From Alphaproteobacteria bacterium UBA3612 (GTDB taxonomy: Bacteria; Pseudomonadota; Alphaproteobacteria; Sphingomonadales; Sphingomonadaceae): a stretch of DNA of 64,000 bases. Below, piece after piece: positions 55,374 through 63,887 of the stretch. A model generated the notes under the pieces. The model did not search any database, was not told the DNA's origin, and saw only the letters and a list, made by a program, of their open reading frames with translations. Every line of letters starts with the position of its first letter. The stretch's first letter is position 1. Where the stretch lies: the NCBI GenBank assembly GCA_002375465.1, contig DFLT01000006.1, forward strand, positions 66,528-130,527, read 5' to 3'. The translations under genes and the position numbers were made by a program.

Positions 55374-56050
55374 TCCTGCTTCGCAATGTGATTTTCACGC
55401 TGTTCTTCTATCTGGGCAGCATCGTCATGGTGGTGACGGCGGCCATACGTGCGCTGTTTTCCCGCAGGCAGGCGCAGAAGGGGGCATCGGCCTGGTCCGC
55501 CTATGTCATCTGGCTGGCGCGCATCATTCTCGGCATTCGGTTCGAAATCGAAGGCGCCATTCCGGCAGGAACCGTCATCGTGGCGGCAAAGCACGAATCG
55601 AATCTGGAAACGATGGCCCTCCCCTCCCTGTTTCCGTGGCCCGCCGTCGTGATGAAGGCGGAACTGGAAAATATCCCCGTCTGGGGCTGGATCGCACGTC
55701 GTCACGGATCGCTGTTCGTGGACCGGCAGGCGGGCGCCGCCGCCATGCGCGTAATGCTGCGCGCAGCGGAAAGGGCGCGTGAGGAGGAACGCCAGATCGT
55801 CATTTTCCCGGAGGGAACGCGGACTCCGCCCGGAGAAGCGCCGCCGCTACGCGCAGGGATTGCCGGATTATATCGCCTGCTCAAGCTACCCGTCATTCCC
55901 GTCGCACTGGAAAGCGCCCATGTATGGCCGAAATCGGGTGCGAAGCGCCCCGGCGTGGTGCGCCTGCGCTTCATGGACCCTATCCCGCCGGGCCTGGGCC
56001 GCGAGGCGTTCGAAGCGCGGCTGCACGCCGCGATCAACGAGACACCATGA
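55370..56050 (+). CDS. plsC: 1-acyl-sn-glycerol-3-phosphate acyltransferase
   Basis: PlsC acylates lysophosphatidic acid to phosphatidic acid. The 226-residue protein has an N-terminal membrane helix, FPEGTR at 146-151 and VPVALESAHVW near the end. The catalytic HX4D motif reads KHESNLE, with H75 and Glu80 in place of Asp. Glu at that position is a variant I associate with alphaproteobacterial members of the family. Overlaps both neighbours by 4 nt. Confidence 0.88.
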   Translation: MILLRNVIFTLFFYLGSIVMVVTAAIRALFSRRQAQKGASAWSAYVIWLARIILGIRFEIEGAIPAGTVIVAAKHESNLETMALPSLFPWPAVVMKAELENIPVWGWIARRHGSLFVDRQAGAAAMRVMLRAAERAREEERQIVIFPEGTRTPPGEAPPLRAGIAGLYRLLKLPVIPVALESAHVWPKSGAKRPGVVRLRFMDPIPPGLGREAFEARLHAAINETP

Positions 56051-56994
56051 GAAACGCACGTCCCTTTCTGCTGGCTCTGGCGCCGCTCCTGATCGGGCTG
56101 GCCGCCTATTATATATATTGGCGGGGACAGGCCGAGATGTTGGCAACGTCGATCGAACGGATCGTCGGTCACGCACCGGATATTACCGGATTTCCCTATC
56201 GCCTGAGCGCCGATCTGAATGCCATTCAGCTAAGTCGCGGCGGCGACGCCACACGGGTCGACCTTTCGGCTGCGCATAGCCAGATCGACAGCGGCCCCCT
56301 GCGTGGCGCGCTCTATGTCGGATATCTGACCCAGATCCGCATAAATGCAGAGGCGGCAGGCATCGGCCAGTTACGCCTGACCGCGCCCGACGCCCGCGCC
56401 AGCCTGCGGGCGAACGAGTTCATCGACCGTCTGTCGGTGCAGTTCGAGGAGGTTGAAATAGACTCTTCCCTGCTGGACCGGCCGATCCAGGCCGCGCCGA
56501 TGGAATTCCATTTTCGCGAGACGCCGAACCCCACACCGGCGGACACTGCCACCGGGCCGGGACAGGCGGAGGCGCGGATTGCCGGCACATTCAGCTTGGC
56601 CGACCGGCGGCTGGCGCTCGCCCTTCCCATCAGGATTACTGCGGATGCCCCGCTAAGTTCGCTGGCCGGCTGGACGAACGGCGGCACCATGGAGATTGAT
56701 GGCGGCACGCTCAGTTCTGCGTCGGGAGACGCGGTGGCTGGGTTCGACGTGACGCTGGTTCCGCTGCCGGGGGGCGAATTGCAGCTGGCGGGAACGCTTA
56801 GCACCGATTGCCCCGCCACCGTCGCGGCGGTGATCCAGGGTTCCGCCCTGCCAGCCCAGGAATTTCGTCAGCGCCGGCCTGCGGAATTCGCCCTTGGCGG
56901 CTCGCCCACGCAGATCAGTCTTCAGCGTCTGCCCGGCCCTTCGGGGGGGAGCGTCCGAAGTCAGGAGCCGCCGTGTCCTGACCTGCGTCGATAA
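56047..56994 (+). CDS. DUF2125 domain protein
   Basis: A 315-residue protein with an N-terminal membrane helix (FLLALAPLLIGLAAYYIYW) and a large domain of DUF2125 type, probably periplasmic. The family is conserved in alphaproteobacteria and of unknown function, with an AsmA-like or LptC-like feel in its repeated strands. It ends the ftsEX-DUF218-plsC operon. Its last 80 bp overlap the 3' end of tyrA on the opposite strand. Confidence 0.8.
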   Translation: MRNARPFLLALAPLLIGLAAYYIYWRGQAEMLATSIERIVGHAPDITGFPYRLSADLNAIQLSRGGDATRVDLSAAHSQIDSGPLRGALYVGYLTQIRINAEAAGIGQLRLTAPDARASLRANEFIDRLSVQFEEVEIDSSLLDRPIQAAPMEFHFRETPNPTPADTATGPGQAEARIAGTFSLADRRLALALPIRITADAPLSSLAGWTNGGTMEIDGGTLSSASGDAVAGFDVTLVPLPGGELQLAGTLSTDCPATVAAVIQGSALPAQEFRQRRPAEFALGGSPTQISLQRLPGPSGGSVRSQEPPCPDLRR

Positions 56995-57850
56995 CGCGGC
57001 GGCGCGTTTCCCGCGTCGTTTCGAAATGCTTGAACAGCATATCGCCATCGTCCCAGCGAATGGCGCGTTGTAATGCCGTCAAATCCTCGGTGAAGCGCTG
57101 CAGCACGTCCAACACGGCATCCTTATTGGCCAGAAACACATCGCGCCACATCGTCGGATTGCTGGCGGCAATGCGGGTGAAATCGCGAAAGCCGCCAGCG
57201 GAATATTTGATCACTTCCGAATTGGTGACCTCTTCGACATCGGACGCCGTACCCACGATGGTATAGGCGATCAGGTGCGGCAAATGACTGGTCACCGCCA
57301 GCACGATATCGTGATGCGCAGCGTCCATGATTTCGACATCGCTGCCCAGCCGCCGCCAGAATTCCGACAGGCGCTCGACCGCAACGGGATCGGCCGCGTC
57401 GGCGGGGGTCAGAATGCACCAGCGGCTCTGAAACAGCTCGGCAAACCCCGCATCCGGCCCGGAATTCTCCGTTCCCGCAACAGGGTGCGCCGGGACGATG
57501 CGCCCTGGATGCGGAATATTGTCGTTCAGCCAGCCAGCCACGCGGTTCTTAACGCTGCCGACATCGCTGACGACGGCCTCATCCGGCAGATCGGCGGCAA
57601 TCTCCTTCGCCACCGCCTCCGTCGCCTGCACGGGAACGGCCAGGATCACCAGATCGGCGTCGCAGACGGCGGCGCCTGCACTGTCCGTGATGTCGTCGAA
57701 CAGATTGAGCGCGTCGGCGCGCGCGCGCACCTCGGCATCGGCGTCATAGCCGGTCAGGCGAACATCGCGCATCTCCCTCCTGACCGCGCGCGCCAGGGAG
57801 GAGCCGATCAACCCAAAGCCTATGATCGTTACGCGGGAAAAGGGCAGCAT
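56915..57850 (-). CDS. tyrA: prephenate/arogenate dehydrogenase (cyclohexadienyl dehydrogenase)
   Basis: The dehydrogenase of tyrosine synthesis. NAD-binding GFGLIGSSLARA is at the N-terminus. The catalytic and substrate region is DAAHHDIVLAVTSHLPHLIAY, with GAGGFRDFTRIA-type KYSAGGFRDFTRIA near 220. Its length and its place next to hisC match the alphaproteobacterial type. Substrate preference (prephenate or arogenate) is open. The ATG overlaps the hisC TGA by one base (TGATG). Confidence 0.93.
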   Translation of the reverse strand: MLPFSRVTIIGFGLIGSSLARAVRREMRDVRLTGYDADAEVRARADALNLFDDITDSAGAAVCDADLVILAVPVQATEAVAKEIAADLPDEAVVSDVGSVKNRVAGWLNDNIPHPGRIVPAHPVAGTENSGPDAGFAELFQSRWCILTPADAADPVAVERLSEFWRRLGSDVEIMDAAHHDIVLAVTSHLPHLIAYTIVGTASDVEEVTNSEVIKYSAGGFRDFTRIAASNPTMWRDVFLANKDAVLDVLQRFTEDLTALQRAIRWDDGDMLFKHFETTRETRRRVIDAGQDTAAPDFGRSPPKGRADAED

Positions 57851-58950
57851 CAGGCCTGACCGACAAAGTCCTGCAGCGCATGGATAACGATGCCGGTCTC
57901 GTCCTCCGTACCCACCGAAATCCGCAGGGCATGGGCAAGATCCTGGCTGGGCAGCCAGCGCGTCAATATGCCTTGGCCGGTGAAAAACTCGTTGGCGCGC
58001 TCTGCGGTCAGCGCCCCTTCTGGTGGGAATTCGACCAGTACGAAGTTCGCCGCAGACGGGATCGGCCGCAGGCCGTGATTGCCGAGCGCCTGGACCGCAT
58101 CGGTAAGGCGCGCGCGCTGCTCCGCATTGTCACGGCGGCAACGGTCAACGAATTCCTGGTCGGACAGCGCCGCGATGGCGGCGGCCTGCGCCTGGCTGTT
58201 GACGTTGAAAGGGCCACGGATGCGGTTCAGCGCGGCAATCACCTCCGCCGGGCCATAGGCCCATCCAACACGCGCGGCGGCAAGGCCGTAGATCTTTGAA
58301 AAAGTGCGCGTGGTGACGACATTCTCATATTTGCGCGCCATTGCGATGCCATCTTCATAGGCCGCATCGTCGATATATTCGGCATAGGCGGAATCGAGCA
58401 CCAGCAGAACATCGTCGGGCAGACCGGCATGAAGCCGCTCCACCTCCTCGCGGTCGATCATCGTACCGGTCGGATTGTTCGGATTGGCCAGATAGACCAG
58501 CCGCGTCCTGGGCGTGACCGAGGCCAGCAGCGTATCGACGTTGGCCGTATAATCGCGGTCCGGCGCCGCCACCGGCGTCGCGCCCGCGCGCTGGGCAGCG
58601 ATGGGATAGACCATGAAGCCGCGATGCACATAAAGCACCTCGTCGCCCGGCCCGGCATAGGCCTGCGCCAGCAATTGCAGCAGTTCGTCGGACCCCGTGC
58701 CGCACACGACACGGTCGGCCTCCAGCCCGTGCAGCGCGGCGATGGCGTCGCGCAGCTCATGGCTCGCCGCATCCGGATAGCGGTTGCTGCCATCCGCTGC
58801 CGCCCGCATCGCCGCCAGCGCCGCGGGCGACGTGCCAAGCGGGTTCTCGTTCGACGACAGTTTGACGGTGCGGCCCGCGCCCCCTCCCGACCGCCCGGGT
58901 ACATAGGCGTGGATCGCCTCGATCCAGGGTTTCATGCGGGGTGCAGTCAT
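57850..58950 (-). CDS. hisC: histidinol-phosphate aminotransferase
   Basis: A class I PLP aminotransferase of histidine synthesis, and often the aromatic aminotransferase paired with tyrA. The 366-residue protein has LSSNENPLG at the N-terminus, NPNNPTG, and PLP Lys219 in TRTFSKIYGLAAARVGW. The ATG at 58950 is chosen because AAGG lies 9 nt upstream; ATGs at 58956 and 58959 are alternatives. First gene of hisC-tyrA. Confidence 0.94.
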   Translation of the reverse strand: MTAPRMKPWIEAIHAYVPGRSGGGAGRTVKLSSNENPLGTSPAALAAMRAAADGSNRYPDAASHELRDAIAALHGLEADRVVCGTGSDELLQLLAQAYAGPGDEVLYVHRGFMVYPIAAQRAGATPVAAPDRDYTANVDTLLASVTPRTRLVYLANPNNPTGTMIDREEVERLHAGLPDDVLLVLDSAYAEYIDDAAYEDGIAMARKYENVVTTRTFSKIYGLAAARVGWAYGPAEVIAALNRIRGPFNVNSQAQAAAIAALSDQEFVDRCRRDNAEQRARLTDAVQALGNHGLRPIPSAANFVLVEFPPEGALTAERANEFFTGQGILTRWLPSQDLAHALRISVGTEDETGIVIHALQDFVGQA

Positions 58951-59058
58951 GTTCATCATCCTTGCCGGAAGGGGAAAGCGCCCCGCATAGGTAGGATGCA
59001 ACCAAGGTGCAATCGGCGCGTTGGGAGCCGACCTAACAACAAAAAGGGGTGTAAGATT

Positions 59059-59349
59059 ATGGCAGAGTATGAGCGCAAGAGCAGCGGCGGCCGTACCGTC
59101 ATCATCATCGTCATAGTTTTGATCGTGCTTGCGGTGATCGCATATGCACTTGGTTTGTTCAACGTGAACACCAGCGGCGATGTCGAGATGCCGGATGTGG
59201 ACGTTGAAGCCAGCGCGACGGGCGGCAATCTGCCTGATGTCGATGTGGACACCGCCGATATCGCAGTCGAAGAGGGCGATGTCGACATGGACGTCGATCT
59301 GCCCTCTGTTGAAGTCGATCGCGCCGAAGACGACGATTCGGTTCAATAA
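59059..59349 (+). CDS. single-span protein with an acidic Val-Asp-rich tail
   Basis: A 96-residue protein. A short basic N-terminus (MAEYERKSSGGR) is followed by one strong membrane helix (TVIIIVIVLIVLAVIAYALGL), and then a highly acidic tail of repeated PDVDV/DVDMDVD units. The predicted topology is N-in with the acidic tail outside. Such a tail could bind cations or basic proteins. I do not recognise the family. The spacing to the Pmp3-like gene downstream is 39 nt, so they may be co-transcribed. Confidence 0.8.
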   Translation: MAEYERKSSGGRTVIIIVIVLIVLAVIAYALGLFNVNTSGDVEMPDVDVEASATGGNLPDVDVDTADIAVEEGDVDMDVDLPSVEVDRAEDDDSVQ

Positions 59350-59388
59350 TTAAAACCTGTCCAACCGACGGGTACGAGGAACGACACG

Positions 59389-59547
59389 ATGAGCATTCTG
59401 ATTTTAATCCTGACGATCCTCGTACCGCCGCTTGGCGTTTTCTTGAAGCATGGCCTGGATAAGGATTTCTGGATCAACCTGATTCTCACCCTCATCCTCT
59501 GGCTGCCAGGCGCGGTACACGGTGTTTACGTTAATTATCTCAGATAA
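59389..59547 (+). CDS. YqaE/Pmp3 family membrane protein
   Basis: A 52-residue protein with two membrane helices and the family features LVPPLGVFLKHGLDKDFWINLILTL. It belongs to UPF0057/Pmp3, small proteolipids involved in membrane potential and salt or cold stress. GAGGAA lies 8 nt before the ATG. It is often stress-induced; no EcfG motif is visible in the short leader. Confidence 0.9.
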   Translation: MSILILILTILVPPLGVFLKHGLDKDFWINLILTLILWLPGAVHGVYVNYLR

Positions 59548-59560
59548 GTGACGTCGCCGC

Positions 59561-60025
59561 GTGACACCGGCAAATGACTATATGACGGCCGCCCTCGCTG
59601 AAGCCAGGGCGGCCGCTTCGCGTTCCGAAGTGCCGATCGGTGCCGTTCTGGTGCATGGCGGAGACATCATAGCGAAGGACGGCAATCGCACACGCGAGTT
59701 GAACGATCCCACAGCACATGCCGAAATGTTGGTGCTACGCGCCGCAGCCGCTGCCCTTGGGCAGGAACGGCTGACAGGCGCCGATCTATATGTGACGCTG
59801 GAACCCTGTCCGATGTGTGCCGGCGCGATTTCCCACGCCCGCATCCGGCGGCTCTATTTCGGGGCCGAGGATCCGAAGGGCGGGGGCGTCGTGCATGGTG
59901 CGCGAGTATTTGCACATCCGACCTGCCACCATCGCCCCGAACTATATCCGGGCATCGGCGAGCGTTCGTCAGCCGCGATGTTGAAGGAATTTTTCGTCGC
60001 CCGGCGGGTGCAGCCTTCCCGGTAA
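59561..60025 (+). CDS. tadA: tRNA-specific adenosine deaminase
   Basis: TadA converts A34 to inosine in tRNA-Arg(ACG). Zinc ligands H53 in HAE (with catalytic E55) and C83 and C86 in PCPMC are present, and GAISHARIRRLYFGA is typical. The start is GTG 59561 or ATG 59582; the first gives the usual length of 154 residues. Confidence 0.92.
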   Translation: MTPANDYMTAALAEARAAASRSEVPIGAVLVHGGDIIAKDGNRTRELNDPTAHAEMLVLRAAAAALGQERLTGADLYVTLEPCPMCAGAISHARIRRLYFGAEDPKGGGVVHGARVFAHPTCHHRPELYPGIGERSSAAMLKEFFVARRVQPSR

Positions 60026-60057
60026 CTCTTGCTCAAAGTTTCTCGACGAGCATCATA

Positions 60058-60094
60058 GAAAAAGCCCCGAACCTATCAGGGTTCGAGGCCTTTT
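60058..60094. terminator. bidirectional terminator, tadA/csbD
   Basis: CGAACC pairs with GGTTCG and GCC with GGC around one mismatch. A5 lies at the left and T4 at the right, so it terminates both convergent genes. Confidence 0.85.
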
Positions 60095-60113
60095 CCGTCA
60101 GTCTGCTAGGGAA

Positions 60114-60305
60114 TCAGACGTCGTCAACGACGCCCTTTACCTTGCCTTTAGCCTTACCGACCGTCTGCTGGGCTTCGCCCTTGCGTTCCTGCTGATAGCC
60201 TTCCTGCTCCATCTGCCGGTTATCGGTCGCCTTGCCGATGTCCTGCTTGACGTTGCCGACTGCTTCGTTCGCCAGGCCCTTTGCCTTGTCGCTAAATTCG
60301 CCCAT
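60114..60305 (-). CDS. CsbD family stress protein
   Basis: A 63-residue hydrophilic CsbD-family protein (MGEFSDKAKGLANEAVGNVKQ..., ending KGKVKGVVDDV). It was first known in Bacillus as a sigma-B general stress protein; the molecular role is unclear. AAGGAGA is just upstream of the ATG. An imperfect EcfG-like motif lies 45-69 nt upstream. Confidence 0.9.
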   Translation of the reverse strand: MGEFSDKAKGLANEAVGNVKQDIGKATDNRQMEQEGYQQERKGEAQQTVGKAKGKVKGVVDDV

Positions 60306-60349
60306 CGAAACTCTCCTTTAAATTACAATGTCCTACCGCTCATTCTAAC

Positions 60350-60374
60350 AATGGTTAAAAAGCCAGAAGGTTCC
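60350..60374 (-). promoter_or_regulatory. weak EcfG-like motif upstream of csbD
   Basis: On the minus strand GGAAC (60374-60370) and CATT (60353-60350) are 16 nt apart. The -35 is perfect but the -10 differs from CGTT at one position. The known stress role of CsbD makes it plausible, with a leader of about 35-40 nt. Confidence 0.35.
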
Positions 60375-60418
60375 ATTGCAACGACGGCGAAAGGCGTCGT
60401 AGTTTGCAGGAAAGTGGT

Positions 60419-61414
60419 TCAGATAAGTCCAGCCAGGGGCGAGGACGGGTCTGCGTAGCGGCGTTTCGCCATGCGCCCCGCGAGATAGGACATGCGCCCG
60501 CCCTCGATGGCGCACTTCATCGCGCCTGCCATCAGGACGGGATCCTTCGCCTCTGCGATTGCCGTGTTCATCAGCACGCCGTCACAGCCCAGTTCCATCG
60601 CCGCCGCCGCGTCCGACGCACAGCCGACGCCGGCATCGACCAACACGGGAACGGAGGCATTCTCGATGATCATGCGAATGGTAACAGGGTTCTGTATCCC
60701 CAGGCCCGACCCGATGGGTGCGCCCAGCGGCATGATCGCGGCCGCGCCAGCATCCTCCAGCTTCTTCGCGGCGATGGGATCGTCGGCGCAATAGACCATG
60801 ACGTCAAAGCCGTCCTTCACCAATTCCTTGGTGGCGGAAAGCGTCGCCTCCATGTCGGGATAAAGCGATTTCGCCTCTCCCAGCACCTCCAGCTTCACGA
60901 GTTTCCAGCCGCCCGCCTCTCGCGCCAGACGTAGCGTCCGCAGCGCGTCGGCGGCGGTAAAGCAGCCCGCCGTATTCGGCAGATAGGTGATCTTCTTCGG
61001 GTCGATATAGTCGGTCAGCTTGGGCGCGCCCGGATCGGAAACATTGACGCGCCGCACGGCGACCGTGACGATCTCCGCACCCGCGGCCTCGACCGCGCGG
61101 GCGTTCGTTTCAAAATCCTTATATTTGCCTGTGCCGACGATCAGGCGCGATTTGAAGTGCCGGCCCGCAACCGTCCATCCCTCATCCTGACCAGCATTGT
61201 CCTGGCCACCCCCAACAAAGTGCACCACCTCTATCTCGTCGCCGGATTCGAGGCCGGTCTGCTCATAGGCGGATTTCGGCACGATCTCCATATTGCGCTC
61301 GACCGCCACAGATGCCGGATCCTGGCCCAGCACATTCAGAAGGTCGACGACCGTTGCCGGTTTGCGGATGCGGCGATGTTCGCCATTCACCGTGATCGAA
61401 AGCGTCTTGTCCAT
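60419..61414 (-). CDS. thiG: ThiS-ThiG fusion: sulfur carrier plus thiazole synthase
   Basis: A 331-residue fusion. Residues 1-70 are a ThiS sulfur carrier ([12 protein letters not shown]..., ending VVHFVGGG at 63-70). Residues about 78-331 are ThiG ([63 protein letters not shown]). ThiG makes the thiazole phosphate of thiamine from deoxyxylulose phosphate, dehydroglycine and ThiS-thiocarboxylate. A free C-terminal Gly-Gly is needed in ThiS, so the fusion must be cut after the GG or work another way. AGGGAA precedes the ATG at 61414. No TPP riboswitch is visible upstream. Confidence 0.93.
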   Translation of the reverse strand: MDKTLSITVNGEHRRIRKPATVVDLLNVLGQDPASVAVERNMEIVPKSAYEQTGLESGDEIEVVHFVGGGQDNAGQDEGWTVAGRHFKSRLIVGTGKYKDFETNARAVEAAGAEIVTVAVRRVNVSDPGAPKLTDYIDPKKITYLPNTAGCFTAADALRTLRLAREAGGWKLVKLEVLGEAKSLYPDMEATLSATKELVKDGFDVMVYCADDPIAAKKLEDAGAAAIMPLGAPIGSGLGIQNPVTIRMIIENASVPVLVDAGVGCASDAAAAMELGCDGVLMNTAIAEAKDPVLMAGAMKCAIEGGRMSYLAGRMAKRRYADPSSPLAGLI

Positions 61415-61483
61415 GGGATTCCCTATTGCTGTCCCGGACGATATAGGCAGGCGGAGACAGCGAACCAACCGGATAGGACGGCA

Positions 61484-61924
61484 ATGGCCGACATGCCCCT
61501 GATCATGGTCCTGAACGGGCCAAATCTGAACCTGCTCGGCACGCGGGAACCCGACGTTTATGGGTCGGAAACGCTGGATGACATTGCCAGCCGCCTGGAG
61601 GATGAGGCCCGGGCGCTGCAGGTCCGCGTGGACATGCGGCAATCGAACCATGAGGGGCATTTGATCGACTGGCTGCACGAATGTCCGTCATCCGGCGTCC
61701 AGGCGGTCATCCTCAACCCCGGCGGGCTGACGCACACGTCCATTGCACTGCGGGATGCGGTTGCCGGAATCGCGACGCCTGTGATCGAGGTTCACCTGTC
61801 GAACACACATGCACGAGAGTCCTTTCGCCGCCGGTCCTACATCAGTCCGGTGGCGCGGGGGGTCATTGCGGGCCTTGGCGCACATGGTTACAGCTTGGCG
61901 CTTCAGGCTGCGGCGCAGCTTTAA
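61484..61924 (+). CDS. aroQ: type II 3-dehydroquinate dehydratase
   Basis: Third step of the shikimate pathway. The 146-residue protein has [17 protein letters not shown] with catalytic Tyr26, the [11 protein letters not shown] segment, [12 protein letters not shown], and [17 protein letters not shown] with catalytic His. AGGAC lies 6 nt before the ATG. It starts an aroQ-accB-accC cluster, an arrangement common in proteobacteria. Confidence 0.95.
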   Translation: MADMPLIMVLNGPNLNLLGTREPDVYGSETLDDIASRLEDEARALQVRVDMRQSNHEGHLIDWLHECPSSGVQAVILNPGGLTHTSIALRDAVAGIATPVIEVHLSNTHARESFRRRSYISPVARGVIAGLGAHGYSLALQAAAQL

Positions 61925-61938
61925 AGGGACGGAGTATA

Positions 61939-62436
61939 ATGGCGCAAAGCCCGAGATCCGGCGGTATGAACGTCGATACGAAGCTGGTGAAAGAACTGGC
62001 AAAACTACTGGCCGACACCGGCCTGAGTGAAATCGAGGTCGAGGATGGCGACCGCAAGATCCGCGTGGCGCGGCAGATGATGGCGGCCCAGCAGAGCTTT
62101 GCGGCAGCCCCCATGCCTGCCCCGGCGGCGGCATCTGCACCGGCATCCGCCAGCACGGGCACTGCCGCTGCGGACGACGCCGCCGCGGACCTGAAAAGCC
62201 ATGCCGGCGCCGTGAAATCGCCAATGGTGGGCACCGCCTATCTGTCGCCCGAACCGGGTGCGGCGAACTTCGTCAAGGAAGGCGACAGGGTCGAGGCGGG
62301 CGACACGCTGCTGATCGTGGAGGCGATGAAGGTCATGAACCCGATCGTGGCCCCCCGTGCAGGCACGGTGACAAAGCTGTGCGCTACTAACGAAGCACCG
62401 GTCGAATTCGACGAAGTGCTGGCAATCGTAGAATAA
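61939..62436 (+). CDS. accB: acetyl-CoA carboxylase biotin carboxyl carrier protein
   Basis: AccB carries biotin for the first step of fatty-acid synthesis. The 165-residue protein has an N-terminal dimerisation region, an Ala/Pro-rich linker and a biotinyl domain with Lys131 in VEAMKVMN. GGAG lies 4 nt before the ATG. Its TAA overlaps the accC ATG by one base (TAATG), so the two are translationally coupled. Confidence 0.96.
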   Translation: MAQSPRSGGMNVDTKLVKELAKLLADTGLSEIEVEDGDRKIRVARQMMAAQQSFAAAPMPAPAAASAPASASTGTAAADDAAADLKSHAGAVKSPMVGTAYLSPEPGAANFVKEGDRVEAGDTLLIVEAMKVMNPIVAPRAGTVTKLCATNEAPVEFDEVLAIVE

Positions 62437-63779
62437 TGTTCGAAAAGCTGCTCATCGCCAATCGGGGCGAGATCGCGCTGAGGATTCATCGCGCATGCCA
62501 TGAAATGGGCATCAAGACGGTGGCGGTACATTCCACCGCCGACGCGGATGCCATGCACGTCCGGCTGGCGGACGAAAGCGTCTGCATCGGGCCGCCGTCC
62601 GCGACGCATTCCTATTTGAACATCGCCAATATCATCTCCGCGGCAGAGGTGTCGGGCGCCGACGCGATCCACCCGGGCTATGGCTTTCTGTCCGAAAATG
62701 CGAAATTCGCTGAGATCGTCGAGGCGCATGACATCGCCTTCGTCGGTCCGACACCCGAACATATCCGCATCATGGGCGACAAGGTGGAGGCAAAGCGCAC
62801 GGCGGGCGCAGTCGGCCTGCCGCTGGTGCCGGGCTCCGAGGGCGCGATCACCGACCTGGAAGAGGCCGAAACCGTCGCATTCGAAATCGGCTATCCGGTC
62901 CTCGTCAAGGCCGCGTCCGGCGGCGGCGGCCGCGGCATGAAGGTCGTCGAACGGCCAGAGGATCTGTCAAAATCCCTTAAGGCTGCGGGGCAGGAGGCGA
63001 AGGCCGCCTTTGGCGACGACACCGTCTATATCGAAAAATATCTCGGCAATCCGCGCCATATCGAATTTCAGGTATTCGGCGACGGCAAGGGCAATGCCAT
63101 CCATCTGGGCGAACGCGATTGTTCGCTGCAACGACGCCATCAGAAGGTTCTGGAGGAGGCGCCCTCCCCCGCGCTGAACGCCGACCAGCGCGCGGACATG
63201 GGCGAAACCTGCCGCCAGGCGATTGCCGATCTGGGCTATCGCGGGGCCGGAACCATCGAATTCCTGTACGAGGATGGCCGCTTCTACTTCATCGAGATGA
63301 ACACCCGTCTGCAGGTGGAGCATCCAGTGACAGAGGCAATCACCGGCATCGATCTGGTACGGGAACAGATCCGCGTTGCGGCGGGCCTCCCCCTCTCGGT
63401 CACACAGTCAGAGGTGAAGTTTTCCGGCCACGCCATCGAATGCCGGATCAATGCGGAGGATCCGCGCACCTTTGCGCCGTCCCCCGGCCTCGTCACGCAA
63501 TATCACGCGCCCGGCGGGCTGCATGTCCGCGCCGACAGCGCCCTCTATGACGGGTACACGATCCCGCCGCATTACGATTCGCTGATTTCAAAGCTGATCG
63601 TCTATGGCGCGAACCGCAACGATTGCCTGATGCGCCTGCGCCGCGCCTTGGAAGAATATGTCATTGAGGGGCCGAAAACGACGATCCCCCTGCACCGCGC
63701 GCTGATCGAGCAGCCGGATTTCATCAATGGCGACTATTCGATCAAGTGGCTGGAGGAATGGCTGGCGGCGCAGGATTGA
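62436..63779 (+). CDS. accC: acetyl-CoA carboxylase biotin carboxylase
   Basis: AccC carboxylates biotin on AccB with ATP and bicarbonate. The 447-residue length is normal. IANRGEIALRIHRACHEMGI, HPGYGFLSENAKFAE, the ATP-grasp glycine loop SGGGGRGMK and the EMNTRLQVEHPVTE segment are all present. Forms the aroQ-accB-accC cluster. A short repeat of its last codons lies just after the stop. Confidence 0.97.
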   Translation: MFEKLLIANRGEIALRIHRACHEMGIKTVAVHSTADADAMHVRLADESVCIGPPSATHSYLNIANIISAAEVSGADAIHPGYGFLSENAKFAEIVEAHDIAFVGPTPEHIRIMGDKVEAKRTAGAVGLPLVPGSEGAITDLEEAETVAFEIGYPVLVKAASGGGGRGMKVVERPEDLSKSLKAAGQEAKAAFGDDTVYIEKYLGNPRHIEFQVFGDGKGNAIHLGERDCSLQRRHQKVLEEAPSPALNADQRADMGETCRQAIADLGYRGAGTIEFLYEDGRFYFIEMNTRLQVEHPVTEAITGIDLVREQIRVAAGLPLSVTQSEVKFSGHAIECRINAEDPRTFAPSPGLVTQYHAPGGLHVRADSALYDGYTIPPHYDSLISKLIVYGANRNDCLMRLRRALEEYVIEGPKTTIPLHRALIEQPDFINGDYSIKWLEEWLAAQD

Positions 63780-63808
63780 TAGGCAAGAATTGATGGCGCA
63801 GGATTGAT
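63767..63808. repeat. 14-bp direct repeat at the accC 3' end
   Basis: GGCGCAGGATTGAT occurs at 63767-63780, covering the accC stop, and again at 63795-63808, a 28-nt period. It looks like a small local duplication of the gene end. Confidence 0.7.
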
Positions 63809-63817
63809 GCGCAACGT

Positions 63818-63847
63818 TGCGGCGAGCCCGGCCCGGGTTCGCCGCAG
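63818..63847. terminator. bidirectional hairpin, accC/lpdA
   Basis: TGCGGCGA and TCGCCGCA form an 8-bp stem that extends through a wobble and CCCG/CGGG pairs. It lies between the convergent accC and lpdA stops. There is no clear T run, so its strength is uncertain. Confidence 0.6.
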
Positions 63848-63887
63848 CTAATTAAACGAACTTTTCCCCAAAGCGCCCCGCTGCAAT

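Noticed and set aside
61415..61483. A TPP riboswitch upstream of thiSG
   Set aside because: The gap is only 69 nt and has none of the conserved TPP-element sequence. The aroQ start occupies the other side.
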